From positions 192,566,247 to 192,630,246 of the forward strand of contig NC_090942.1 of assembly GCF_040807025.1 (NCBI RefSeq): DNA of 64,000 nucleotides. Direction: 5' to 3'. A model generated the notes under the pieces. That model had not been told where the DNA came from and did not search any database. It saw nothing but the letters and a program-made list of their open reading frames with translations. The position numbers and the translations under genes were made by a program. This stretch comes from Struthio camelus (lineage: Eukaryota; Chordata; Aves; Struthioniformes; Struthionidae). Shown here piece after piece: positions 48,470 to 60,900 of this stretch (position 1 is the first letter of the stretch; each line of letters starts with the position of its first letter).

Positions 48470-48990
48470 ATGGCCGCGGTTAAACCCAGCGAGACGCTTA
48501 GCCGGGTTACGAGGGACAGCGACCCGACCCACCGGCCGCCCCCCGCCCGCCTCTGAGGGCAGCGGCGGGAGCCAACGCGCACGCGCCCCAACGGCCGCTC
48601 GACAAGCCCCTCCCCGCCCCCGCCTTCCTATTGGCCGAAGCCCCCGCTCCGCCCGTCAGCTACGTGGCGACGCCCCCCGGGGGAGGAGCGCGGCCGCCAT
48701 GGGGGCGGGGCGGGGCGGGGCGGCAGCGGCGGCACCGATGCACGGCGCGGAGGAGGACAAGGACGAGGAGGTGGCGGCGGCGGCGGGGCCGCGGGTGAGG
48801 GCGGCGAGCACGCAGACCGACAGTATGGCCGGTGAGCGCCACCCCCTGCCCGCCACGGTGGGCCCGGGGCCTGGCGGGGGGGGGGGAAAGGGAGCGGGGG
48901 TCTGGCCCGGCCGCGCCGCTGTGAGGGAGCCGCGGCGCCGGCGCGCGGCGGGAGCGGCCGTTAACGGCTGGCGGGAGCCCTGAGGGGGCA
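48470..48990 (+). promoter_or_regulatory. CDADC1: CpG-island promoter of CDADC1
   Basis: A sharp rise in GC and CpG density surrounds the first CDADC1 exon. It includes Sp1-type GC boxes (ccccgcccc at 48612-48620, several ggggcgggg at 48701-48720) and an inverted CCAAT box (attgg at 48630-48634) about 65 bp upstream of the start codon. No TATA box is seen. This is a typical housekeeping-type promoter with dispersed starts, and could fire in both directions. Confidence 0.85.
48699..48831 (+). CDS. CDADC1: CDADC1 exon 1 (start codon, Ala/Gly-rich N-terminus)
   Basis: The ATG at 48699 has an ideal Kozak context (gccgccATGG). A second in-frame ATG lies 13 codons later at 48738 in a weaker context. 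The exon encodes MGAGRGGAAAAAP, then MHGAEEDKDEEVAAAAGPRV and STQTDSMA; STQT-x-SM is shared with mammals. Donor G|gtgagc. The repeat ggggcggggcggggcgg covers the first codons. Intron 1 (48832-52529) shows no gene. Confidence 0.92.
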
Positions 48991-51900
48991 GGGGGGCGTC
49001 AGTGTCTGTCTGTCTGTCGCCCAGCTCCTTCCCAGGGTTTTTGGGAGCCCTTTCCCTTACCGCGTTTTGCATAGGGCGCTCCTGCTCGTTCGAGGCAATG
49101 CAGTAACGTGTCGTCTGCTCCCGCCCCGTACGTTTAGTCTTCTTCGTGAGGCTTTTTGCTAACCAAGACTTGGGTTTTTTTCTCTTTTCTTTTTCCCCTT
49201 TGGCTGTCAAGATGATTTCCAGCTTGTATTTTTAATTGTTTAAAAACGCTTCCCGTCTGAAGGATGTCATTACCAACCTTTATAGCAGGGCCCAGGTACA
49301 AATTTGGCAGAGAGCAACTCTATCACAAGGCTCTGAAGTCCCAAACGAAGTGGATTTTGACAGACTTCACACATCCCATTGCTGTTGTCCGAGGTGCACA
49401 TGTAGATTGTCTGTGGGTTGTGTGCCTCTCAGGCCACAACAGGCCACCAGGCCTCTCTCTGAGGTGTCGATGGGATTTGGTTCTTCCCAGTGCTATGAAA
49501 ATCCTGCTTCCAAGTGAGCAAGGAAGATGAACTCTGAAAATGGTTTCCATTTTCCTTTTCCAGGCACCATCTAGGGAGTTAAAATGATGAGATTCCCCCT
49601 TTTCAGTGGTGTTTAAAGCATATTGTTTTTTTTTTTTTTTACCTTGTAAGATGAGCTCTCATGGGTTTTTTTTCAGACTTTGAACTAGGGAGTCCTATGC
49701 TGCAACAGTGTCATAAGTCATGTAGCTGAGCTGCATCCACATGGGCAGTGCCCTGTTCCTTCTTGCCTGCCAGTATAGGGGTAGCAGGATTTTCGACACT
49801 CACCTTCACACCATACTTTGCCTGGAGCGTGCTTTTCTTCACTGGTGTGGAAGCTCTGCCCTGGAGGAGTAAAATTGTGCCTTTGTGCAAGCGTGAGGCT
49901 GGGCTGTGTAACAGAGTAGGGATGCTGTGAGGATATGATCCACCTTTCACATCGTTTTGCTCATAGTAGCGAAAACAAAGAGCCTGATTCTTTCTCTTCC
50001 CTGATCTTCTGCACTTCCTTTTAAATTCTGTGGGATTTACAGATGTCTTCCACCTACAAATTTATTTCTGTGGCCACTTTAATCTGGCTTTGCTTCGCTG
50101 TGTTGAACTTAATAAAACATGTAACTACATAAATGAGTAAAGAGGAGGGCATATATAAATCATAATTGGAACCGCTGTACTTTCCTTTTTCATCATAGTA
50201 TCTCTTTCTACTTCATATTATAAATTAATGTAAATTCACAACAGGGATGCAAACCAGTACATTCTTTGGTTTGTTTCCAGTACGTTAAGTGCAGGAGGCA
50301 CAGATTAGGCCCAGGAAAACAAACAGCAGTTCAAACTTGTTTCTGTTTGCTGTGTATTCTGCTTTAAACCTGCTCTGCATGCTGAGCCTTAATCCGTTAT
50401 CGAAATCACGACAGGAGATGTGTAAGCGGGTATAAGTTGTACTGTTTATTTTAGCTTGCCATTTTGGGAACTGCACCGGCTACCACAGGTGCGAATGGGG
50501 GCTGTAACAAGAATGAACTGAATGAACCTTTAAGAAAACAAGTTCTCCACATGTAATTATGGCTTGTAGGCCTACTTTCATGGTTTGTTTTTAGTACAAG
50601 TAAGAACAAATCTTTCTCATGCTTTCTGAAAATTAACATTTTAAGTAGCACAAGTGTCTGATTCTGCCAGCCAGGTGCCTTTTGCAGTGCTTTTGCACCG
50701 AGGGCATAGTTGTGCAGCCTAAAGAGCAGTGGACAGTGTGGCGTCAGCTGGTGCTGCTGAGAGGACAGTTGTTCTTTTCCAGAATCCCTAGTAATTTTGC
50801 TCTCATTACTGTGTGGAAAACGCTGCACAGATATTGGGCGAAAATGGTATTCTAGTCGTGAGTTTCAAGGAAGCATGTTTATCCACTGTCCTAATTGTCT
50901 TTTGGGGTTCACAGCCTATGAACCATAAACCTGTCTAAGCCTCCTTTTCAAACCCTTTTTCCCACCAAAGCAATCTTAGTATCTGGTTATGCCTCTTCCA
51001 AGCTGCTAGAACTACTTAAAGAAATGTCTTTCGCATTGTATTCTTGCGTCTGCCTTTTCCTCTTTTGCAGAAGTGCTAATGTTTGTGTCAGGGGGTAAAA
51101 CAGAGAAAACTTTACCATCAGACAGCGCACGCAGTGCTTGCGGTGGAATATGTGCTCATTACAGCTCTCTGTAAGCGCTGCTTAAAGAGGAACTGGAGCC
51201 TTTTCAGAGTCTTTCAGAGCAAGTCCTCTTGCCGAGCACACGGCAAGACAGTGTTACATCTGGAATGGCATAAACATTAGACAGCAGTGCGGGACTTCCT
51301 TCTTTTTTTATCTGTGGCATGTTCAGCCATGCTATGAGTATGGCCTAGGACGCTACACAGTCCAGATTTTGAGAAGTGAGTGATCTGGCACATCATTAGG
51401 TGGTTGGTGGGCTCAGAAGTGGTTCTTTGCTACCTTTTTCGTTATTTGGTCAGAAGTGACAGCCACCTGAGTAATAGGTTTAAGTTTTTATAACAGTCTA
51501 CCCAAAACCTAAGCAGATTTTGTAAAAATCTAGTTTGGAAGCAGGTTTCTCCAGAGCTGTTACAACGGGTAGATTTCACAATAGCTACTTGCTTTTGCTG
51601 GTGGTGTTGGTTTAAGATCATGACGTGTACCTAGATATTTTTGCTGTATATATGGCGAGCCTGAAGCTGAGTTACAAGAGATGTCTCTGATTTCTTTAAG
51701 CGTCTGTGACTCATTCAAGTGCATTGAGTTATATGGGATCTGGTCTGTGATTTCTGCTGTTTACCGCTAAGTAGAATTAACTCCCTGAATTTCAGTGAAA
51801 GCATCACCACTTTCTGTTATTCTGCAAAGCTCATCTCTGCATCTGACTGCAAGCATTTTGGGTTGACAGATTTTTGTCCTGAAGAGGACAGTGTGTCCTG

Positions 51901-54900
51901 CTTAATAGGTGTTAGCTGCTGTAATAGCAGAAATGGTTGACAGACTAGCTTCTGTTGAAGCTGGGGTGTAGAAAGTCTGGAAATTGTTAAAACTTTTTAT
52001 TTCAGTCTGCATAAAGGTTCTATTTTGTTTCACCTACAAGCCAGGTTGCAAAACTGGTGACTGGGGTTAGTGTTGGAGGAAGTGTGTATGAGGACAATAA
52101 TGCTGATCATAGCCCTCATTATAAGCAAAATCTTGCTGCATGTTGGATTGCTTGGCTTATATGCTTCTGCATTGTTTCACAGAACGGAAAATGCAATGTA
52201 TAGGTTGTTAAAAGTGGGGGAATTTTTGAAATATAGAATTTGTGCCAGTTATGATATCTCAGAGCTTAAAGGCAAAGATAACCTTCCCTTAAAGAGAGGC
52301 AAGATATGGCTCTACTAACTGTCCACAGCTTGCCCGTTCCAGCTCCAAACTGTGTCCCTCCTGACATACTTAGCTTCTAATCTAGGAGAGAAATATGAAA
52401 TACAGCGTGCCACCTTTGAAGAGTTCACATCTGCTGTACAGCATCCCTTGTATATCTTAGTTATTCAAACAACGTATTTTTTCTTTGGAATTTTTATTAA
52501 TAAATATTTCTTTGTTCTTCTAATGACAGGTCAAATACCAAGACTTTCTAAGGTCAATCTTTTTACTTTGTTCAGTCTCTGGATGGAGCTCTTTCCCTCA
52601 GCTGAGCAGCAGAAGAAATCACAGGTAAGATATATACGTTTACAATTAATCAGTCTTTCTGAACGAATGCTAATAGCTCCTGCAGTGAATTTAACTAGAC
52701 TCTTCTTTACGCAACGTGACATATGGCAGATACTCCAGAAAACACAGGGATCCAGGTGTGAACGATCGTGTCTGTGATAAACAGACTTTTTTCCGCCGAA
52801 GGTTCTTTAGAAACAAGATTAGTTTCTGTAAAAGAAGAGACAGAAATAAGTCTAGCCAAGCAGTTGGCTCTCAGGCTGGTCAAGATTAAGACAGAAATTA
52901 CATTCATCAGCATTCTCAGAGGGTTTCCCTGCAGCGTACAGAGTATGCTCCACAGTAAGAGCAATGGCCCGTTTCAGAATTTCCTTGTGAATCTTTTTTT
53001 CCTTTGTGCCAAACAAAGGAGCTAACTGTCATCTCCAGGGAGTGAATCAGAGGGGTTTTCAGTTTTAATTGACATAATTTTCTCTGCTCCCTCTAGGTTT
53101 TGTTATGGGCAAAACACAGACCAGAAAAGTTAGGGATTTGCAGCAAATCCTGATTTGAAGTTTGACAGGGGCATAGTTTAGTACTCGGATATTATCATGC
53201 ACATGTAGAAACTGTAGGAAAAAATTGTTGCTTAGAGGAAATGTAACATAAAGATTACTTACTGATTCATATCCACATTTGTACTGAAAAGCAATGTGCT
53301 CTGATTCTGGCTAGCTTACTGCTCCCCAAGGATGAGCCGTAACATCTCTATTGACTTGATGCTAAAATAAATTAATAATAGTGATTTTTTTTTTTGTAGG
53401 TGAAGAAGAGTGGTCTTGTTGTTGTGAAAAACATGAAGATTATTGGTCTTCATTGTTCCAGTGCAGACTTGCATGCTGGCCAGATTGCGCTCATTAAACA
53501 TGGATCAAGACTTAAAAACTGTGATCTGTATTTTTCCAGAAAGCCATGTTCAACTTGTTTAAAAATGATTGTAAACGGTAAGCAAATGACTGTAGTATAG
53601 TAGGAGTAAATGCTATGCTTATGATTGGTGGTATGAGAAAGCCAGTTTTCTCTTTGGTTTGTTCCAGTTGTCACTCCTGATCTCTGACTTACATAACCCG
53701 CACTGATGTTTTTCAAAAGTGTAAAAGCAGAATTGAACGTTGCATTTCCAGCAGCTGATGGTCCAAAAAGTAGGATTTGCTACTGAGACCCTATTTCTCA
53801 GTGCTACCAATATTGTTAGCGATGCTTGTCTCTTGGAGGAGATGCAGTGCTGAGATTTTGACATACTGGTGTGGCACTTTGCCAAGGCAGCCCTAAGCCT
53901 GATGACTAGGCCTGGCTTGCTACGTTTTTCCTTGCCCTCCCATTGCTTTTTAGTGGCACTAGAGGAAGGGGTTATTTGGTGCAGAAATCACAGGGCGTAC
54001 TTGAAGGCTTCTTTTTCTCAAGTGAGAGGAAGACATGTCGTGCTTCCTGAGATGGGATCTGCTGGTACAGCCCTTCTGGAAGTATTGCTCTTTAATCTCA
54101 ACAGCAGCTTTTGTTAGTGCTGCCCCTTAATTGGTGGTAATGTATCTCTTGTACGTAAGATGTGAAAGTAGGCTGCCCCAAAAATCTTGCAACTTAGCAA
54201 AGTTTGATTTCTGTCTGTAGTCTGATTATCAGGTCTGGTAACCTCTTGATACTGGTATCTGCCAGCAGTGCAGATGCCCTTTAAGCAGCACCCGAGGCCT
54301 TAAAGGAGTAAAAACAGAGTTGTGTGGTAATGTGTTGAGTATGAGGTTTATGTTCCACTATATTTGCACGCTTCCTTTAGTTGCATTATCTTCTCTTACA
54401 GCTGGAGTGAACAGAATTTCTTACTGGCCTGCTGATCCTGAAATCAGCTTGCAGAATGAGGCATCTAATCCCATGACTACTGATGATGCAAAGCTAGATG
54501 CCAAAGCAGTGGAAAGATTGAAGTCAAATAGTCGTGCTCGTGTGTGTGTCTTGCTTCAGCCCTTGGTGTGCTATATGGTGCAGTTTGTTGAAGAAACTTC
54601 CACCAAGCTCGATTTCATTCAAAAAATAGCGAAATCTCAGCCTGGCTTTAATACTGACTTTTATACTCAGTGTAGACAAGAGAAAATAAAAGAGTATGAA
54701 AGTTTATTCCTAATTTCAAATGAAGAAATGCACAAGCAAATATTGATGACAATAGGACTGGAGAATCTCTGTGAAAATCCATACTTCAGCAACCTTAGAC
54801 AAAATATGAAAGATCTCGTCGTGGTCTTGGCCACAGTAGCTGCCAGTGTCCCTGTCTTTGGATGCTTTGGGTTTTACTGCTGTGAATCACAGCCAGCAAA

Positions 54901-57900
54901 TGAAACGTACCATCAGGGTTTGCCCCAAGAAATTGCGAGGCACTGTATGATACAAGCCAGACTACTTGCCTATCGGACAGGTGAGTTGTTAATGTAATTG
55001 GGGAAGGGTGGCTCCTGTGATTACAGTGTGTTCCTGGTTTTCAGTCTGGTTTCTTCCAAATACTGCCTTGAGCAGGTCACTGAACTGCGTACGTCCATTT
55101 CTCTGTCTTTGAAATAGTCTGTAAAGGCACTGAGGTTTCTCAAGATGAAAATCGGTGCATTTAACGTACAGTGCTAGCAAAGCCTGCCCTGCCAGCATGC
55201 GCAACATCTGTCTCAAAGAAAACAATAGCATTGAAACTCTTCAAGCTGCTGTGAGACTCTCTTTACCGATATTTCACAAGATGCTTCTGTTACACTACAC
55301 ATACTGGCACCTATTTGATATTATGTATGCTTCTTCAGAAAATAGCAGTGGAATAGTATTCCTCCAGGAGGTTTTAAGTACAGTTATGTTAAGTTTCCTA
55401 GTCCCAATATCATTAGTGACAGTGATGATGTATCTGATGTCTTTTTGTTTGCAAAGATTCTGGAGATTTGATACCCAAGCTGTCTTGAGGTTTTTTTTAT
55501 TGACTTTTGCATCTTTGATGAAGATTACTTCTGTTGAGCACTTTTTTCTGTCTGTGTAGCAATGCAGTAAGCTGGTAAATTCTTCTAGAGATTACTGTTC
55601 TGAAAGCTTAGAATTTGATGGTGCTCCTTAGTGATGTTTTCCTTCCACCTAGATAGGACAGTCGCTTTTTTCTCCTTTTGTAGACAAATAAGTGGTATAT
55701 ATTTAAAGCTTAAAACAAAAGTATTCCCTCCCTCCCTCTCTCACAGACAGACAGACACCCTCATGCCCCACCCCCACCCTATCGAGTTAGATGCTGAATA
55801 TGCCTTTTGACTTATTCAAACCTTGTGATTTGAAAGCGTGGATCTTCACATTTTAAAGTTTTCCTTTTTTTTTTTTTTCCTTTTTAGTTGTTCTTTTTTC
55901 CTGGTACCCTTCCACAAATTTAGTCACCGAAAGTTGCAAGGGAGATTGGATTTCAGAACTAATTCGGAAGTTGCCTGCCTCAAGCCGTATGTTCTTTGCA
56001 GAACTACTGTGTGGTAGAGCAAGATAAAACTGCCCAGCTTCAGTATTCATTCTTGAGTTAGCAGAATTCAGTTTTGTCTGTGCTGTTCAGCCTGAAGTCA
56101 AGTCTGTGTTTGAACAGACTCTTATTCCGCCTCAGTCCTGTTATGAGGTCCTGATCCTATATGAAATTAAAATAAATAACACCTCCCACACACATACTCA
56201 GATGCTTTACATCATCATTCAGGTGCTACCAGAGGAGTGAGGTCATAAGATGTTTTCTGTGCTGGGTTAGTATACATCAATGGCTAATAAATATGTAGAA
56301 TGGAAATAAAGTTGCCAGCCCTCATAAAACATTTTCTTGGCAGGAAAAGACCCTCTTTGAGTGTGCAGTTGTAAAGCTAAGGATGATGAGAAGTGGTTAG
56401 CTGAAACAGTTTTGCCTGCAATATTTGTCACCATGGAAGCCTGAATTTCTTTTTCACCTCGATATGCTCCATTTTCACTGGTCGAGACTCCCATCAATAA
56501 CTTCCGGGGAAGACTTCCAAGTTCCATAAAAGACTTCCAGGTCACATAACGGAAGGTTCTGTTCCAGTGTTCCTGCAGTGGTGATAGGAGACCACAGAAT
56601 TCAATTGTTAACGTTTTCTCTCTGAGTTAGGTATAAAATAAAACAAATTTTGTTAGGAATTGAGACTACGGAACTATGAACTTAATGACTGGCGGAAATT
56701 AATTTTAGTAATAAATAATGAAAAGGGTTTTTTATATCGGTTTTGCAGTCTCAAATCCGCTAACCTGTCTGTGTGTATTCTTGGCGCACATTTTCGTGTC
56801 TCATATATGCAGTGATTATTTCTCAACGTTTGTGAACAAATGTACCTAGCCAAGCCTTAGAATGGCTGGCCACGCCCTTGCTTTTGCAGTAGACTCATAT
56901 TACATTGAAGCTCTTATCTTTCTGCATTTCTTTTCTTTTGACTGCCAGGCACCCAAGAATGTTCCTCCTTAGTCTCTGGTTTTGTATATTTTTATATTTG
57001 GTATATGTTTATATAGGTAACATGCAAGTACCTTACGTGTTACTTACTGCTAAAACGTTCTGTATTTTAGAGGATCATAAAACAGGAGTTGGAGCTATTA
57101 TTTGGGCGGAAGGAAAATCTGTAAGTATGGAAAAACTTACCACTTCTTGCACTCGCAATTCATACAAGTGTATCTTCTTAGAAATTATTTTACCTTGAAA
57201 AATGCACATGTGTATAAAACTGTACACACACAGTGCTATAGAAAACTTGCACTTCTCATTCTTTGCCAACTAAATTAATGAGTGATTCAATGTTACATTG
57301 TCAAGATGAAGGAGCAGAATAAACAAGTTCAGTAACTGCCAGTGTCCTTGCCTAGTTTTTCACCGTTTGTTTCCATAGTTATTGTTTTCATTATTCTAGG
57401 TGTCTTGGCTGCAGAGTTCTGCCACAGCTGCTGTTCAGACAGCCTATGCCTACTCTACATAGTTCCTCTTTGCAGCTGGTTTTTGGAGTGGTAACAGGGC
57501 AACCATAGCCTGACAATCTCTTGTAGATTTTTGATGGAGCTGAAATGCTGTGCTGGCTTTAGCACGTTTTTTTGAATCAAAGTGGTATTTTTGTACAAAT
57601 GTTGTTTACTTTTTCCCATCTAAACGTAAAGGGTTTATTTCTTTAAGTCCTTAATTGTGCACTTTACTGGTCCAAGAATGCTCATTCTTCATGCAACTGA
57701 AACGTGTGCTTTTCTGTTTCTTCTTGGCACTTCTGTCATCAATTGCTTCTAGTTGTTTTGTTTCTTGTTCTGATTTCAATTGCCAATTTCTTTGTCAGCC
57801 CACTGGTCACTTGGGTGTGTTCTGAGACAGGTAAAATGCAGTCCCTGGCACATTAGGGACTAGCCCCAGCTTGCTTTTTTGTTGTAAGTTGCAGAAAGGT

Positions 57901-60900
57901 CTAATGGCTAAATCCTCAAGACTTTTTGTTGTTGCTATTGATACTACTTGCTAAAAGAAAAGCCTTTAAAGCCTAGTGCCTGGTCTTGTTTGTGGTGTTA
58001 ATGGTTTGCCCATGCAGCTCCTATGGAGCTTTGGGAGTGGGGGGGAGAGTTTCACAAAGACATGCAGTGAGCTGAGTTCTCTTTTAATTGCTAAAACTTG
58101 GCAAGAACTAATAACGCTCAGATACTAAGCGAAACGTGCAATATATGTTGCACAACACTTAGATTTAGTACACAATTTAAACGTCTCCAAATTTGATGAT
58201 CTTCTTGCTATTGCAGAGAAGCTGTGATGGAACAGGAGCAATGTATTTTGTAGGCTGTGGTTACAATGCCTTCCCTGTTGGATCTGAGTATGCTGATTTT
58301 CCACACATGGATGATAAACAAAAAGACCGGGAAATCAGAAAGTTCAGATACATTATACATGCTGAGCAGAATGCCTTGACGTTCAGGTAATAGGTTTATT
58401 TTTACCACAGAAAAGAATGAGACAAGTCACAAAAAAATGCCGTGACGGGTGCATGATAGCATTGTGATGAAGTGTGGGTTGCAGTCACAATGTTGTTTAT
58501 ACCTATGATGCAGAACTTGATGTGCATAGACAGAGTCAGCTCTGGCGTTTCTTCAAGCATCTGAGTGAACTTGATGTAAAAGATGTTCGGTCTTACGTGT
58601 GCAGCTATCCTTGAAATACAAGCGACAGCTTCTGCTTCCTGCTAGGACCATGCTACAACCTGAAATATGGAGGAGTGGCACCTGTTGAGGTTTCTGACAA
58701 TAGGTGTGGAAAGGTGTGGGGGAGGTTTCATTCGTAGACAATAAAACCAAACCAGATGTGATCTTATACTTGTACACTTGAATAAGCTGCTTCTGAGAGT
58801 AGAGGGTAACACAGCACTTCTTTGCTTGCTCCCATGAGATATCAAGTTGTCAACATTCAAACCCACGAAGACATAACTTTGAAATTCTGTTTCTGACTGC
58901 TTACAGGTGTCAAGAAATAAAGCCAGAGGAGAGAAGCATGATATTTGTGACCAAATGTCCCTGTGATGAATGTGTACCTTTAATCAAAGGGGCTGGTATC
59001 AAGCAGATTTATGCAGGAGATGTTGATTCTGGAAAAAAGAAAGCGGACATATCATACATGAAGTTTGATGAACTTGAGGGCGTAAGCAAATTTACAGTAA
59101 GTGTCTAATGTCCTGTATTTTAAAACGCGGGTCAGCGGCGTGAGAAGGGAGGAGTGGGCAAGCATCGGCAGCCAACATGGGAGTGTGAGGCTCTTTCTGT
59201 GTGTGTGGTGTTTTTCTGTTTGCTTGTTTTTCCCCCTTGTGCTGATTAATCAAATACAAGTGGAACAGGGAGGCAGCTCTGCAAGGACACTGGGAAGGAG
59301 TGCTGTGCTGTTTGCCAGAGGGTAGGGCAGAGTGTGCCCATTTTCTGTGTTGTTATTTCCTTGCAGATTTCCCTCTAACTTCTTGGTGCTTCTTGAGGTG
59401 GTGTCTTTGCGCTCTGAAATTCTCTCCCAGCCTGTCCCATCACAGAATAGTAGCTGATGTGGGAGGTGACTGTGCGCTTTCGTAGGTCCTTCCAGCCCCT
59501 CCTGAAAGAGCCGCAGCGCGTTCTGGAGGTGGGCAAGTGCCCCTGTCTTTGGGGTGCTCACCATGACAAACTGCAGCACTGTTGGTTTCAAGCAGGCTCG
59601 TTCCCCTATCAAGGGAGTAAATGGCCACACACGCGCTAACTACTTTTTATTCTCAAGTGTGTGTGTGAGGAGGAACTCCTTTTTCCTACCTCACCTCTAG
59701 TCATGCCTTACAGTGAAGTACTGTGGGGTACTTCCTCTTTCTCCCCTGCTTTTTTCTGTCTTCTAGAATAAGTGAACTTTTTTCTTTTTCTCTTACCAGT
59801 GGCAACTAAATCCATTTCACACTAATGTCCTTGAATTCCATGATCCCACAGCCAAAGAAAGTAAGTGTTTTTCATTGATGCGTTTCGTGTTTGAAGTCAA
59901 TACATGACATTCATTTTTAAACAAGCCCGAACTCCTCTAGGTTTGATTTCAGTTAGTTAGATTTTGCTATGAAAACTTGTCCGAACTTTTCGGGTAGATG
60001 AACTAAGGATAAGTCCAAAACATAAGTTTGTTTTAACAAATGCATGGCACTCGTAGGCCTTGATAATAGGACTACTAGATTGTGTAACGCATACAATATG
60101 CTATTTTGAACACTGATCCTTCCAGACTACTGTGTCATGTTTTATATCATGCTCTAAAAAGATTTTAAAGTACTTTGGAGTGCTGTTGTTTTTCAGGGGA
60201 AATTGGCCTCCTCCAAGTCATTTAAATGTTTTGTGGAAATTTCCAGTGCTTCTCTTATAAAGCAGAATCTATGCCAGTGCTCTTCAATCAATTTTTTTTT
60301 AACCTTCTTCCTTGTTTCTGTTGTTTTTGATGGCAGCTGAGGCCACACACGATCCTTGTCTTCCTACACCTCTGTAGCAAGGGAGCTGTCATCTTCCAAT
60401 AATAGTATTTAGATGACTGTTATGCCAAAGCCCTTCTTGGGGTGCAGAAGGGACCCACCATTGGCATCTAGTGTCAGCTACCAGGCCTTAGAATGTTTCT
60501 CAGCCGGTGGGGAAAATCATGTCTGAAAATAAGCTAAATAATTTTTCTGCCTCAGGCATATAGAGATATTTTCCACTAGGGGTCCGGTGGTTACTCAAGG
60601 CACTGAGTCCTGCCCTAGGAACATAGCAAAGACTGCTAATGGGTTTTGTACCGTACAAACAGCTGCGTACTGCAAGCTAACTCCCAACATGCAGTGAGCT
60701 AGATTAACAGAGAAGTTTTTTTTTTTTTTTTCTTGCGTACTTCCTTATGAGTCCTAGGGGAGTTGGGGTAGTGTTTATGAGTGTTAGTAGTCACTGCATA
60801 ATGTCAAGGCTTGTTTGTCCCTGTCTCAGCTAATGGTTTTCAAACCTTACTGGGGAAAGATTTGTTGTGGGATACTTGTTTGACAACCTTTAATGGGGCT

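Noticed and set aside
48656..49210. 184-codon frame on the - strand over the CDADC1 promoter
   Set aside because: It lies opposite exon 1 in a CpG island where stops are rare. The Pro/Ala/Arg-rich translation is typical of antisense GC-rich DNA.
55155..55559. 134-codon hydrophobic + strand frame in a CDADC1 intron
   Set aside because: T-rich intron sequence naturally reads as Leu/Phe/Ser; there is no known family and no splice support.
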